38,051 nt of DNA from Mollicutes bacterium (GTDB lineage: Bacteria; Bacillota_I; Bacilli_A; RF39; UBA660), in NCBI GenBank assembly GCA_003559495.1, contig PWLE01000033.1:1-38051 (forward strand), written 5' to 3'. Shown piece after piece: positions 1 through 9,405 of the stretch (its first letter is position 1; each line of letters starts with the position of its first letter). The notes below the pieces were generated by a model that ran no database searches, was not told where the DNA came from, and saw only the letters and a program-made list of their open reading frames with translations. The position numbers and the translations under genes are program-made.

Positions 1-89
1 ATTAATAAAATAATTGCTAAAATAACAATTACTGCTAATAACTCAATTAATGTAAAACCTCTTTTTTTAATATAAAATAATTTCTTCAC
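1..89 (-). CDS. Type IV pilin-like prepilin (N-terminus only, truncated by left window edge)
   Basis: Not in ORF track. Reverse strand from GTG at 89: MKKLFYIKKRGFTLIELLAVIVILAIILL, i.e. the class III prepilin signal G^FTLIELL followed by a hydrophobic helix; RBS-like AAGAGGTG upstream. Confidence 0.82.
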   Translation of the reverse strand, partial: MKKLFYIKKRGFTLIELLAVIVILAIILL

Positions 90-142
90 TACTACACCTC
101 TTATTATTTTATTATATTATAACACAAATTATAACAAAAAAA

Positions 143-167
143 AAAAACAGTTTTCTTAACTGTTTTT
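143..167. terminator. Intrinsic terminator hairpin downstream of rseP
   Basis: AAAAACAGTT-TTCTT-AACTGTTTTT inverted repeat with flanking A/T tracts. Confidence 0.7.
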
Positions 168-168
168 A

Positions 169-1203
169 TTAAAACAAATTTATAATATCATTCATAGTAA
201 TATATAATATTAATCCTAAAAGTAAAACAAAACCAACCGTATGAACCAAATTTTCAATTTGTGGTTCCACCGGTGATCCCTTTATTTTTTCAATAATTAA
301 AAACCATAATCGCCCACCATCTAAAGCTGGTAAGGGAAGGAGATTAATAAAGCCAACATTAATACTTATTAAAGCAATCAACATAATAAGACTAAAAAAA
401 CCATAACTGGCGGTCTCATCAACAACCGAAAAAATACCAACCGGACCAGAAAGCGCATCCAAACTTAAATTGCCACTAATTAAATGTGATATTACCAAAG
501 TCATTTGCTCAATAATATTATAAAATTTTGTAAAAGAAAATTGAAAAGCAGCAACAAAACCATATTCGATTTCTGATTTTAATTGAAATCCATAAGTATA
601 ATATTTTTCACCATCTTTTTCTTGCTCAGTGGGACTAATATTAATTGCTTTCTGCTCACCATTTGATAAATACCCTAATGTTATCTCTTCCCCTTCATGT
701 AAATATAATTCTAAATGCAAACGATCAATTGAATTAATTTCAATATCATTAATACTAGTAATAATATCACCCTGTCCGATATCTTTTTCTACTATTTCAT
801 GCCCATCAACTGTTTTTTCAATAATTGGCTTATTTACCGGCGCCCCATAAACTAAACCAACCATAAACAATAAAAACCAAGCAAATATAAAATTAAATAA
901 AACCCCGGCAATAATAATTACAAAACGCTTCCGCCATGGTTTAGCATACATCTTCTTCCCCTCTGGTACATTTTCATCATTATTAATTTCCTCCCCCGCC
1001 ATACTAACAAAACCACCGATAGGAAAAAGCCTGATACTATAAATTGTTTCATCATTACGGCGGCGAAAAGAATAAACCTTTTTCCCCATGCCAAGGGAAA
1101 ACTCATAAACATAAACACCAGCCCTTTTCGCAAAAATAAAATGCCCTAATTCATGAATAAAAATAATTAAACCAATGATTAATAAAAATAAAATTAATGT
1201 CAT
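169..1203 (-). CDS. rseP: Site-2 intramembrane zinc metalloprotease RseP/RasP family
   Basis: HExxH motif in FIHELGHFIFAK near N-terminus, PDZ-like middle, C-terminal NLLPLPALDGGR motif. Confidence 0.95.
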   Translation of the reverse strand: MTLILFLLIIGLIIFIHELGHFIFAKRAGVYVYEFSLGMGKKVYSFRRRNDETIYSIRLFPIGGFVSMAGEEINNDENVPEGKKMYAKPWRKRFVIIIAGVLFNFIFAWFLLFMVGLVYGAPVNKPIIEKTVDGHEIVEKDIGQGDIITSINDIEINSIDRLHLELYLHEGEEITLGYLSNGEQKAINISPTEQEKDGEKYYTYGFQLKSEIEYGFVAAFQFSFTKFYNIIEQMTLVISHLISGNLSLDALSGPVGIFSVVDETASYGFFSLIMLIALISINVGFINLLPLPALDGGRLWFLIIEKIKGSPVEPQIENLVHTVGFVLLLGLILYITMNDIINLF

Positions 1204-1213
1204 CGCACACCTC

Positions 1214-2026
1214 CTATAAATATGTTAGAAAAAAAACAAAACCAATTAAAACAAAAAGAATACTATCTAAACGATCTAATATGCCACCATGACCAGGAAT
1301 TAAAGAAGAAAAATCTTTAAAACCAAAATGTCTTTTAATAGCTGAAAAAATTAAATCACCAAATTGACTTAAAATCGCTAAAAAACTAGTAATAATAATT
1401 AAAGCTTGTAAATCAACATTCGCATTAATAACTTGCAAATAAAAAACACAACTAACAAAAACCGCCATCACAAAACCACCAAATGCTCCTTCTAAAGTCT
1501 TTTTAGGAGAAATGTTTTCTAACATCTTTGTTTTGCCAACTAACATTCCTGTTAAATAAGCATATGTATCACCAATCACAGTAATAATTAATAAGAAAAT
1601 CAAATAATCAATTGCTAAAAAGCGAATAAAAATCAACAAACTAAAAGCATAAGCTAAAAAGAAAACACTACCGATAAAAAAGAAAGCATCATTAATACTA
1701 TATTTCTTCGCATCATTATAAATAATAACAGGAAAAAGATAAACAATAAACAAACCAGAAAAAAGCCTTAAATCAAAAGACATTATTAAAGAATAATACT
1801 CAAAAGCAAAAATATACAAACTCATCATAACATAAGAAATAAACTTAACAAACAATGGAATTTGTTTTTTGCTTTCTTTAATATCTAAAAGCTCCTTTAA
1901 AGCAACTAGCGATATAACATAAACCGCTAATTGAAAAACAAAACCACCTAAAATAATAATAGGCATCACAATTAATAAAATTATTAAAGCACTAAGAATT
2001 CGATTTGCTACCATTATATCCTCCAA
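1214..2026 (-). CDS. cdsA: Phosphatidate cytidylyltransferase (real start probably the internal MVANR ATG at 2014)
   Basis: C-terminal signature SQFGDLIFSAIKRHFGFKDFSSLIPGHGGILDRLDS; downstream of uppS. Confidence 0.95.
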   Translation of the reverse strand: MEDIMVANRILSALIILLIVMPIIILGGFVFQLAVYVISLVALKELLDIKESKKQIPLFVKFISYVMMSLYIFAFEYYSLIMSFDLRLFSGLFIVYLFPVIIYNDAKKYSINDAFFFIGSVFFLAYAFSLLIFIRFLAIDYLIFLLIITVIGDTYAYLTGMLVGKTKMLENISPKKTLEGAFGGFVMAVFVSCVFYLQVINANVDLQALIIITSFLAILSQFGDLIFSAIKRHFGFKDFSSLIPGHGGILDRLDSILFVLIGFVFFLTYL

Positions 2027-2717
2027 ATCTTCTTTCCCTTTTATTATAAACCCGCAAAGCTTCTTCTAAATCTTCTTTCCCAAAATCAGGAAAATAAACT
2101 TCCGAAAAATAAAGCTCCGCATATGCTAATTGATACAACATAAAATTACTAATCCGCTGTTCACCACTCGTCCTAATTAACAAATCAATTGGTGGCAAAG
2201 ATTGGTATAAATATTGATAAAATGTTTTCTCATCAACCATATCAATATTAACACGATTGTTAATAATATCATAATACATTTTTTTACTCGCTGCAATAAT
2301 TTCCCTTTGGCCACCATAATTCAAACATATATTTAATGTTTTCCCTCTAAAATCTTTTGTTTTTTCCGTAATATTTTCAATAATATCATTAATCTCTTGA
2401 CTTAATGGTTCTCGTTCTCCCGAAACAACCATTCGAATTTGATCTTTTTGAAATCGCACAAAATCTTTTTGAAACTTTTTTTTAATTAATTTCATCAAAA
2501 AATTAACTTCCTTTTTACCCCGCTTAAAATTTTCGGTTGAAAAAACAAAAAGACTTAAATAAGCAATCCCTTTTGCAAAAACTAAATCAATAATTTCATC
2601 TAAATTTTCAGCGCCTGCTAAATGACCAGCACTTCTTTGTAATCCTCTATCTTGCGCCCAACGACCATTACCATCAACAATGATACCAATATGATTTGGT
2701 ATTTTTTCATAATCCAT
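1992..2717 (-). CDS. uppS: Isoprenyl transferase (undecaprenyl diphosphate synthase)
   Basis: IPNHIGIIVDGNGRWAQDRGL and LLIRTSGEQRISNFMLYQLAYAELYF motifs. Confidence 0.96.
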   Translation of the reverse strand: MDYEKIPNHIGIIVDGNGRWAQDRGLQRSAGHLAGAENLDEIIDLVFAKGIAYLSLFVFSTENFKRGKKEVNFLMKLIKKKFQKDFVRFQKDQIRMVVSGEREPLSQEINDIIENITEKTKDFRGKTLNICLNYGGQREIIAASKKMYYDIINNRVNIDMVDEKTFYQYLYQSLPPIDLLIRTSGEQRISNFMLYQLAYAELYFSEVYFPDFGKEDLEEALRVYNKRERRFGGYNGSKSNS

Positions 2718-2732
2718 TTTTAAACTCCTATC

Positions 2733-3671
2733 TCAAGTAACTTTTATTTGCTTTTTACTAATAACTATTAAAACACCAGCAAAAAGCAATATTCCAATTA
2801 CACTTAAAATTATAATTCCTGTGATACTAGGACTTTTTTCATCTTTCGTAATAATTTTTTCATCAATTTCATAATCTTCATTAACAATTTCCTTAGTATC
2901 AAAATCATCAGTTTTGTAGGCAACTTGAAAATAACTTTCGCTATTTGCTGTAAAAACAATATAATTATCTTCAATCATAAAGTCTATTTCACGAATTTGA
3001 ATAACCTCACGATTAAAACTTTCAATTTGCAGTAAAGTAAATTTTTCCAAATCATCAGGAACTGGATAATAAACTTTTACAGGATCCCAAAAATCACGAA
3101 TAACTCTTTCTGATGTTCGCCACTGATAATCCATTGTTTTTTTGGCAGCACCAATATAGAAAATATCCAAACCTAATGATTCAACTGGCATATCATCAGT
3201 ATAATCAGCAATTTGACGATAAATATTACTATGCATATCTTCATTAATAAGCTTTGTATTAACATAATAAGATAAGCGACTCAAATCATCATTAATTTTA
3301 GGCATTAATTGTTCTTTTGTAGAAGAAAAACCAACATCTAAACGTACTTTTTCGCCAGTAACAGACAATTCATCAATCGTCACATAATAAGGATCGTCAC
3401 TTACTGGCATAAAAACATCAACCTCATAATCAATTTGCATCGGTGTAAAAAAAGGGATTTCAAAATTTTCAGCAATCATATTTTCATCAGCATCATAATG
3501 ATATATTTGATGATAATAATTCTTAGGATATTCTATAATCATAATATCATAATCTTCAGCATCATAATAAAGCAAATATAAACGACCATCCTCATCAAAA
3601 TGAGGACAGGCATTAACTATTATTGGTATAAATAAAATGAAAATTAATACTAATAAACTAATTTTTTTCAT
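2733..3671 (-). CDS. Exported protein of unknown function, signal peptide plus C-terminal TM anchor
   Basis: Start reassigned to MKKISLLVLIFILFIPIIVNAC; C-terminal TM SITGIIILSVIGILLFAGVLIVISKKQIKVT. The ORF-track start (3713) overlaps the upstream gene. Confidence 0.7.
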   Translation of the reverse strand: MKKISLLVLIFILFIPIIVNACPHFDEDGRLYLLYYDAEDYDIMIIEYPKNYYHQIYHYDADENMIAENFEIPFFTPMQIDYEVDVFMPVSDDPYYVTIDELSVTGEKVRLDVGFSSTKEQLMPKINDDLSRLSYYVNTKLINEDMHSNIYRQIADYTDDMPVESLGLDIFYIGAAKKTMDYQWRTSERVIRDFWDPVKVYYPVPDDLEKFTLLQIESFNREVIQIREIDFMIEDNYIVFTANSESYFQVAYKTDDFDTKEIVNEDYEIDEKIITKDEKSPSITGIIILSVIGILLFAGVLIVISKKQIKVT

Positions 3672-4752
3672 GCTCACTTCTCTCTTTCCAAGGAATCGTA
3701 ACAAAAGCCGCAATTGTTATAGGAATAGCAAATAACAAACCAATACTTCCCGCCACCGCTCGTACTACTTCGGTAGCAAAAAAATCTAAATTAACAATAT
3801 GATGAAAAGAAGTCCCAAAGCCCACAAACAACAACAACATCGTTAAGGCGCCACCAGCATAAGCTAATACCAGTGTATTAATCATCGTTCCCATAATATC
3901 ATGACCAATATTAAAACCCGCCTTAATCATATTTTTAGCAGAAATATTGGGGTTTTCTCTTTGTAGTTCTGTTAAAGAAGAAGCAATAGAAATTGCCACA
4001 TCCATAGCTGCTCCTAAAGCACCAATTATAATCCCCGCAAATAATAAACCACGAAAATCAAAAGCTATTGCATCCGGTAAATATAAAAGCATCGAAGCAT
4101 CGGGCGAACTAAAACCACTTAAGCGCGCAACAATTCCAAAAATATAAGCAATTAAACCACCTAAAACCAAACCTCCCGATGTACCAATTGTTGCCGAAAT
4201 CGTTTTTTTATTAATACCAGCAATGATAAAAAAAGTAATTACTGTTGCAATAGTACAAACTAAAATAGAAGCTAAAATCGGACTTATTCCTTGTAACAAT
4301 AAAGGAATCATAATAAATACAATTAAACTTAAGGTAATGCATAATGCTAAAAGTGATTTTAATCCTTTCATGCCACCAATTAAGATAACACAAACTAAAA
4401 AAATTAAAAGTAACATTAGCATGGCATTCATATTATCATAACCGATAAAATAAAAACTATCTTCTTCATAATGAACACTAATCGTAGTTCCTTCTTGCAA
4501 AGGCATATCATATCGCACATCCCCTGTTAAATGATTAGTAATTGTTGTTTGAACGCCCCGATAATCACGATTTAAAATTTCAATTTCCGCTTCCTGCCAT
4601 ACCCTTTCTTGACCATCTTCAACCATTGTAAACTTTTCTACTTCTAAAACCCGCGCACGATATATATCATACTGATACTCCTCATCAATAATAGCTTGAA
4701 CTGAAAAAGAAGGTATTAAAAATAAAACTAAAAATATAATTATTTTTTTCAT
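3658..4752 (-). CDS. YibE/F family multipass membrane protein
   Basis: N-terminal signal and extracytoplasmic domain, then many TM segments with the GALGAAMDVAISIASSL motif typical of YibE/F. Confidence 0.85.
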   Translation of the reverse strand: MKKIIIFLVLFLIPSFSVQAIIDEEYQYDIYRARVLEVEKFTMVEDGQERVWQEAEIEILNRDYRGVQTTITNHLTGDVRYDMPLQEGTTISVHYEEDSFYFIGYDNMNAMLMLLLIFLVCVILIGGMKGLKSLLALCITLSLIVFIMIPLLLQGISPILASILVCTIATVITFFIIAGINKKTISATIGTSGGLVLGGLIAYIFGIVARLSGFSSPDASMLLYLPDAIAFDFRGLLFAGIIIGALGAAMDVAISIASSLTELQRENPNISAKNMIKAGFNIGHDIMGTMINTLVLAYAGGALTMLLLFVGFGTSFHHIVNLDFFATEVVRAVAGSIGLLFAIPITIAAFVTIPWKERSEHEKN

Positions 4753-4757
4753 TTAAT

Positions 4758-5621
4758 CTACCTACTAAAAAAAGCCGCTTCCAACACTTTTTCTTGTGCT
4801 CTTTCATCAATGCGATTACTTCCCGGCATAATACTATTATAAAAATAAATATCAACAACACCAACTAAATCATTATCAGTAATACTATTTAAATTAATAC
4901 CTGTTCCCATATTACCACTACGATTATCAACTTCTTCACCAAAGGGACGATCATCCCGCCCCGAATGAGGAATAGGAATAATAGCAGCCGCTATTTTTTT
5001 ATTATCAACTTCAACCAAAATAGCACGCCGATAATGATTCCAATCACCACCAATTATTTCTAATAAAATTTCGGTGTCTTCCGCGGTTTTAGTTTCGACA
5101 TCAGCAATTGATTTTTTAGGACTTTTTTCCACTCTCCGCACTTCAAAACTAGCACCTGTTTCCAGATCCGTTACCTTTGCTACTTCACCAGGCGCAAAAA
5201 TTTTTAAAGCCTCATCACAATTCAATAAAATTTCACTTGTCAATCTAATATTCAATTTTTCCGCATCTTCCACATAATTAACAGGCAAATTTTCCGTTAA
5301 AAATTTTAAAGAAACATAAATATTGTCATTCACCTTTTTAACCGGCCTTGATAATTCTCGAGCATTACCATCCACAAAAGCAATATCGCTTTCTTCAATT
5401 AACTCAATATTACCAAACAATATTCGCTCTGTTTCAACTTCATAACTTATTTGCAACGCATCCAATACTAAATCAAGCGGAATTTGATAATCTTCTTTTT
5501 CTTGTTTAACTTCATAAGCTAAATCTTCCCCTTCGACATATAATTTCCGTTGATAATTTTCCTCCTCCCCACAACCAACCATTAAAAATAACACAAATAA
5601 AAAAACAATCCTTTTTGTCAT
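4758..5621 (-). CDS. Lipoprotein with copper-amine-oxidase-like (stalk) N-terminal domain and a C-terminal domain resembling clostridial extracellular stalk-linked domains
   Basis: Lipobox LFLMVGC; stalk-like QIPLDLVLDALQISYEVE...YVSLKFLTENL; C-terminal DVETKTAEDTEILLEIIGGDWNHYRRAILVEV...PHSGRDDRP. Confidence 0.55.
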   Translation of the reverse strand: MTKRIVFLFVLFLMVGCGEEENYQRKLYVEGEDLAYEVKQEKEDYQIPLDLVLDALQISYEVETERILFGNIELIEESDIAFVDGNARELSRPVKKVNDNIYVSLKFLTENLPVNYVEDAEKLNIRLTSEILLNCDEALKIFAPGEVAKVTDLETGASFEVRRVEKSPKKSIADVETKTAEDTEILLEIIGGDWNHYRRAILVEVDNKKIAAAIIPIPHSGRDDRPFGEEVDNRSGNMGTGINLNSITDNDLVGVVDIYFYNSIMPGSNRIDERAQEKVLEAAFFSR

Positions 5622-5662
5622 TTTTTGCCTCCTGTTTTTTTCACTTCCTAATGCCTATCTTA

Positions 5663-5700
5663 TAAAAAAAAGAAAGTGATGTCAAGCAACATCACCTTTC
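5663..5700 (-). terminator. Intrinsic terminator after pheT
   Basis: Reverse strand GGTGATGT-TGCTTG-ACATCAC followed by TTTCTTTTTTTT. Confidence 0.85.
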
Positions 5701-5709
5701 CCCTTTAAA

Positions 5710-8061
5710 CTATTTATCTCGCACCGAAGCAGCAAAATTTTCTTCCACCGCTTTAATTATTTTATTTAAAATACCCAAAACTTCCTCTTCATTTAAAGTG
5801 CGTTTTTCATCTCTAAAAAGCAATGAATAAGCAATTGACTTACGCCCATCTTTTTCATAAAGATCAAAAACGGTTACCGTTTCTAAAATGCGACCGCCGG
5901 TCTTTTTAATTACTTTTTCAATTTCTAAATTGGTAATTTCTTCATTAACTAAAAAAGCAACATCTTTTTGAATACTAGGATAGCGAAAAGGGGCTTTATA
6001 TTTTATTGGTTTAACAACCAAATTATATAAATAATCAAGGTTTATTTCCACCATAAATACATCATTTGCTAATTCTGGATGAACCTTCCCGAAAACACCA
6101 ACATCCTGACCATCTACTTCAATTACACTAGTTTGATAAGGATGAAAATTGTCCATTTTACGAAAAACAAATGCATAACGATTTTGCAAACCTAAAAAAT
6201 TAAACAAAGATTCAATTAATCCCTTTAACAAGAAAAAATCTACTTTTACCTGCTGATTCTGCCATTTGTTTTCCAAGTAAACACCACTCATTAAAATTCC
6301 CAATCTTTCTTCTTCTAAATATTTTTCTTTATAAACAGACCCAATTTCAAAAAAATTAATATTTTTTATTTGGCGCGCATAATTATAATTATAAACATTT
6401 AGCAAAGAAGTTAATAAACTAGTTCTTAAAACCTCTCTTTCTTTACTAGGAGGATCTAAAATAGTAATTCCGTTTTCCTGCGAAAACAATTTATTATCCG
6501 TTTTGCTTATTAATGAATAACTAATAACTTCATTTAATCCTTGACCAACTAAAAAATTTTTTATTGCTTTTAAATAGCTCATCTTTTTATCCCATGAACC
6601 CATTTTTATAACCGATGCTGGCATCGCACTAACAATTTTATTAAAACCAATAAACCGCCCAATTTCCTCAATTAAATCTTCGGCAATTGTCAAATCTAAA
6701 CGTCGTGGCGGAATTAAAACACATATTTCCTCTTTCCCCTTTTGATACGGTAATTTTAATCGCTCCATAACATCACAAATTTCCGCCATTGTCAGTTTCA
6801 TTCCTAAAATACGATTAACATGCTCTATAGAAACAGTAATTTCAACATCAGAGACTGACATTTTATCATGTTTTAAAAGATATTTTGCAACTTGACCATC
6901 AGCATGCTTTGCTAATAAATAACAAGCTCTTTTTAAAGCCAAAAAAGTTCTTTCTTTGGCAATTCCTTTTTCAAAACGATTACTTGCTTCACTACGAAGT
7001 GTTTTTTTAGCCGTATTGCGCACATTCGCAGGATGAAAAATAGCACTTTCAATAATTATATTTTTGGTTTTTTCCGTTACTTCCGTTGCCAAACCACCCA
7101 TTACGCCCGCTAAAGCAATGGGGTTGTTATTATTGGTAATAACAATATCATTTTCAGCAACTTTCCTAATTTGACCATCTAAAGTTTGCACTTCTTCATT
7201 TTTCCCCATTCGAACACCAATATCTTTTAATTTATCAGCATCAAAAAAATGAATCGGCTGACCAGTTTCCAACATAACATAATTACTAATATCAACAACA
7301 TTATTAATAGGACGAATGCCACAAGCAATTAATCGGTTTTTTATATAAACTGGCGATTCCATAATCTTAATGTTTTTTACTAATTTTGCTAAATATAGTT
7401 TACACTTTTCCGTTTGCACTTTTAAAGTATATTCATCCTTAATAGAATCAGCTATTTCAACAAAATCACTTTCCGGATAAGTAACATCTAATTTATAAAG
7501 CGCTCCTACTTCATATGCCATTCCTAACATACTTAATAAATCACCACGATTGGTCGTTAAATCAAAATCAATAACTTCATCATGAAGTTGCAAATAAGCA
7601 AGGGCGTCTTCGCCAAGTGGGGCATCATCATCTAAGACCATAATTTCTTGCCAATCACGCTCTTTTAAAAATTTTTTGTCAAAGCCTAATTCAGCAAAAG
7701 AACAAATCATGCCATTTGATTCAACACCAGCAATTTTAGCAACTTTTATTTTAAAATCACCGGGCAGAATCGCGCCAACTTTTGCTACTACCACCTTTTG
7801 ATTCACAGCAACATTAGTCGCTCCACAAACAATTTTAAAAACGCCATCACCTGTGTCAACTTGACAAACACTTAACTTTTTTGAATCAGGATGTTTTTGA
7901 CAATCAACTACTTTTCCAATCACCAAGTTGCTTGCCGAAACTAACGGTCCACAACTATCATATTCATGACCAATATTAACCATTTTTTCCGCTAATTGTT
8001 GAAAATTAACTTTACTAAGATCAAGATAATCCGCTAAAAAATTTCGACTTACTCTCATCAA
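5710..8061 (-). CDS. pheT: Phenylalanyl-tRNA synthetase beta subunit
   Basis: N-terminal tRNA-binding domain (VGKVVDCQKHPDSKKLSVCQVDTG), B3/B4 and C-terminal FDX-ACB domain (FRYPSIQKDVAFLV). Confidence 0.97.
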   Translation of the reverse strand: MMRVSRNFLADYLDLSKVNFQQLAEKMVNIGHEYDSCGPLVSASNLVIGKVVDCQKHPDSKKLSVCQVDTGDGVFKIVCGATNVAVNQKVVVAKVGAILPGDFKIKVAKIAGVESNGMICSFAELGFDKKFLKERDWQEIMVLDDDAPLGEDALAYLQLHDEVIDFDLTTNRGDLLSMLGMAYEVGALYKLDVTYPESDFVEIADSIKDEYTLKVQTEKCKLYLAKLVKNIKIMESPVYIKNRLIACGIRPINNVVDISNYVMLETGQPIHFFDADKLKDIGVRMGKNEEVQTLDGQIRKVAENDIVITNNNNPIALAGVMGGLATEVTEKTKNIIIESAIFHPANVRNTAKKTLRSEASNRFEKGIAKERTFLALKRACYLLAKHADGQVAKYLLKHDKMSVSDVEITVSIEHVNRILGMKLTMAEICDVMERLKLPYQKGKEEICVLIPPRRLDLTIAEDLIEEIGRFIGFNKIVSAMPASVIKMGSWDKKMSYLKAIKNFLVGQGLNEVISYSLISKTDNKLFSQENGITILDPPSKEREVLRTSLLTSLLNVYNYNYARQIKNINFFEIGSVYKEKYLEEERLGILMSGVYLENKWQNQQVKVDFFLLKGLIESLFNFLGLQNRYAFVFRKMDNFHPYQTSVIEVDGQDVGVFGKVHPELANDVFMVEINLDYLYNLVVKPIKYKAPFRYPSIQKDVAFLVNEEITNLEIEKVIKKTGGRILETVTVFDLYEKDGRKSIAYSLLFRDEKRTLNEEEVLGILNKIIKAVEENFAASVRDK

Positions 8062-9107
8062 TACCCCTCCTTATCAATTCGCTTAAACAAATCTAAAAAA
8101 TGCCAATGGTTTTGATAAAACTCTCTTATATCATTAATACCATATTTTAACATGGCAATTCTTTCAATGCCAATGCCAAAAGCAAAACCACTATATTTTT
8201 TATTATCATAACCACTCATTTGTAAAACAGTTGGGTGAACCATACCAGCTCCTAAAACTTCTAACCAGCCACTTTCCTTACAAAAAGCACAACCAACACC
8301 ATCGCATTTAAAACACGAAACATCAACTTCCAAAGATGGTTCCGTGAAGGGAAAATAACTTGGGCGAAAGCGAATATTTCGCGTTCCACCAAATAATTTT
8401 TGCATTGTCACTTCTAAAGTTCCTTTTAAATGTGCTAAACTTATGTTTTCATCAATTACTAAAGCCTCTATTTGCATAAATTGATGAGAATGAGTTGCAT
8501 CATCATCATCTTTTCGATAAACCTTACCAGGTGCAATCATGCGAATAGGACCTTTTTCATAGTTTTTTTCCATCATTCTAACTTGAATTGGCGATGTTTG
8601 TGTCCGCAATATATGCTTAGAAGTAATATAAAAGCTATCTTGCATATCACGCGCTGGATGATCTTTCGGAATGTTTAAACGCTCAAAATTGTATTTATCA
8701 GTTTCAATTTCCGGTCCCCGCACCACATCATATCCCATACTGACAAACAAACTTATAATTTCGTCATTAATTAATTCTAAAGGATGAAAACTACCAGTTT
8801 TTAACTGAGAAGCCGGTAATGTTATATCAATTTTCTCAGCTAATAATTGCTTATCTAAAGCTTCCTTTTGCAAAGAAACTTCTTGTTCTGCTATTAAATT
8901 AGTGGCTTCCTCACGAAAATCATTAAACATTTTGCCAACCGTTTTTTTATTTGCCACTGACAATTCTTTTAATTGTTCCTTTAGCAAAGTAATTTTTCCC
9001 TTTTTTCCTAAAAAACTAACCCGAACATCATTTAATGATTTTAAATCATTAACTTTTTCTAAAGCCTCTTTTAATTCTTTTTTTAATTGCTTAATAGTTT
9101 TTTCCAT
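8058..9107 (-). CDS. pheS: Phenylalanyl-tRNA synthetase alpha subunit
   Basis: HPLELINDEI, DSFYIT, LRTQTSPIQVRMM, ATHSHQFMQIE, FGIGIERIAMLKYGINDIREF. Confidence 0.97.
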   Translation of the reverse strand: MEKTIKQLKKELKEALEKVNDLKSLNDVRVSFLGKKGKITLLKEQLKELSVANKKTVGKMFNDFREEATNLIAEQEVSLQKEALDKQLLAEKIDITLPASQLKTGSFHPLELINDEIISLFVSMGYDVVRGPEIETDKYNFERLNIPKDHPARDMQDSFYITSKHILRTQTSPIQVRMMEKNYEKGPIRMIAPGKVYRKDDDDATHSHQFMQIEALVIDENISLAHLKGTLEVTMQKLFGGTRNIRFRPSYFPFTEPSLEVDVSCFKCDGVGCAFCKESGWLEVLGAGMVHPTVLQMSGYDNKKYSGFAFGIGIERIAMLKYGINDIREFYQNHWHFLDLFKRIDKEGY

Positions 9108-9118
9108 ACTATTCCTCC

Positions 9119-9327
9119 TTATAAAAAAAACATCCTTTTAATAAGGACGTCAAAAACGCGGTACCACCTTAATTCATAGTAACAACTATGCACTTAATAC
9201 TATAACGCGTAACCACATCAACTAAAAAGGTGAATTCACAAATCCTTATTCCTAGTTTGCACCAACCACTAGTTCACTTTAAATAATTATAACTTGTTAC
9301 TATGTCTTTTTTTCGTTAATAAATATT
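9119..9327 (-). promoter_or_regulatory. T-box riboswitch leader of pheST, Phe (UUC) specifier
   Basis: Reverse strand: stem I apical CTAGTGGTTGGTGCAAACTAG, specifier context GTGAATTCACC, T-box AAGGTGGTACCGCG, terminator GTCCTTATTAAAAGGATGTTTTTTTT. Confidence 0.92.
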
Positions 9328-9333
9328 AAAAAC

Positions 9334-9362
9334 ATTATATCGAGATTTTAAAAAAAAGTCAA
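9334..9362 (-). promoter_or_regulatory. Sigma-A-type promoter for the pheST T-box transcript
   Basis: Reverse strand TTGACT-17 nt-TATAAT. Confidence 0.8.
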
Positions 9363-9393
9363 TTATGACACTAATTAAAACAATGACTTTTTT
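9353..9393 (-). terminator. Intrinsic terminator after the nitroreductase gene, overlapping the pheST promoter
   Basis: Reverse strand AAAAAAGTCA...TGACTTTTTTTT. Confidence 0.65.
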
Positions 9394-9405
9394 CTTATTA
9401 TTTTA

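Noticed and set aside
629-850. Plus-strand ORF inside rseP and similar shadow ORFs (e.g. 3947-4147, 4223-4441, 5074-5277, 8472-8678, 16679-16918, 25044-25283, 29153-29392)
   Set aside because: Fully antisense to strongly supported genes, no motifs, composition typical of complementary-strand artefacts in AT-rich DNA.
3672-3713. ORF-track start of the 326-aa exported protein
   Set aside because: The residues before MKKISLL are read-through of the upstream yibEF-like 3' end; the signal peptide starts at 3671.
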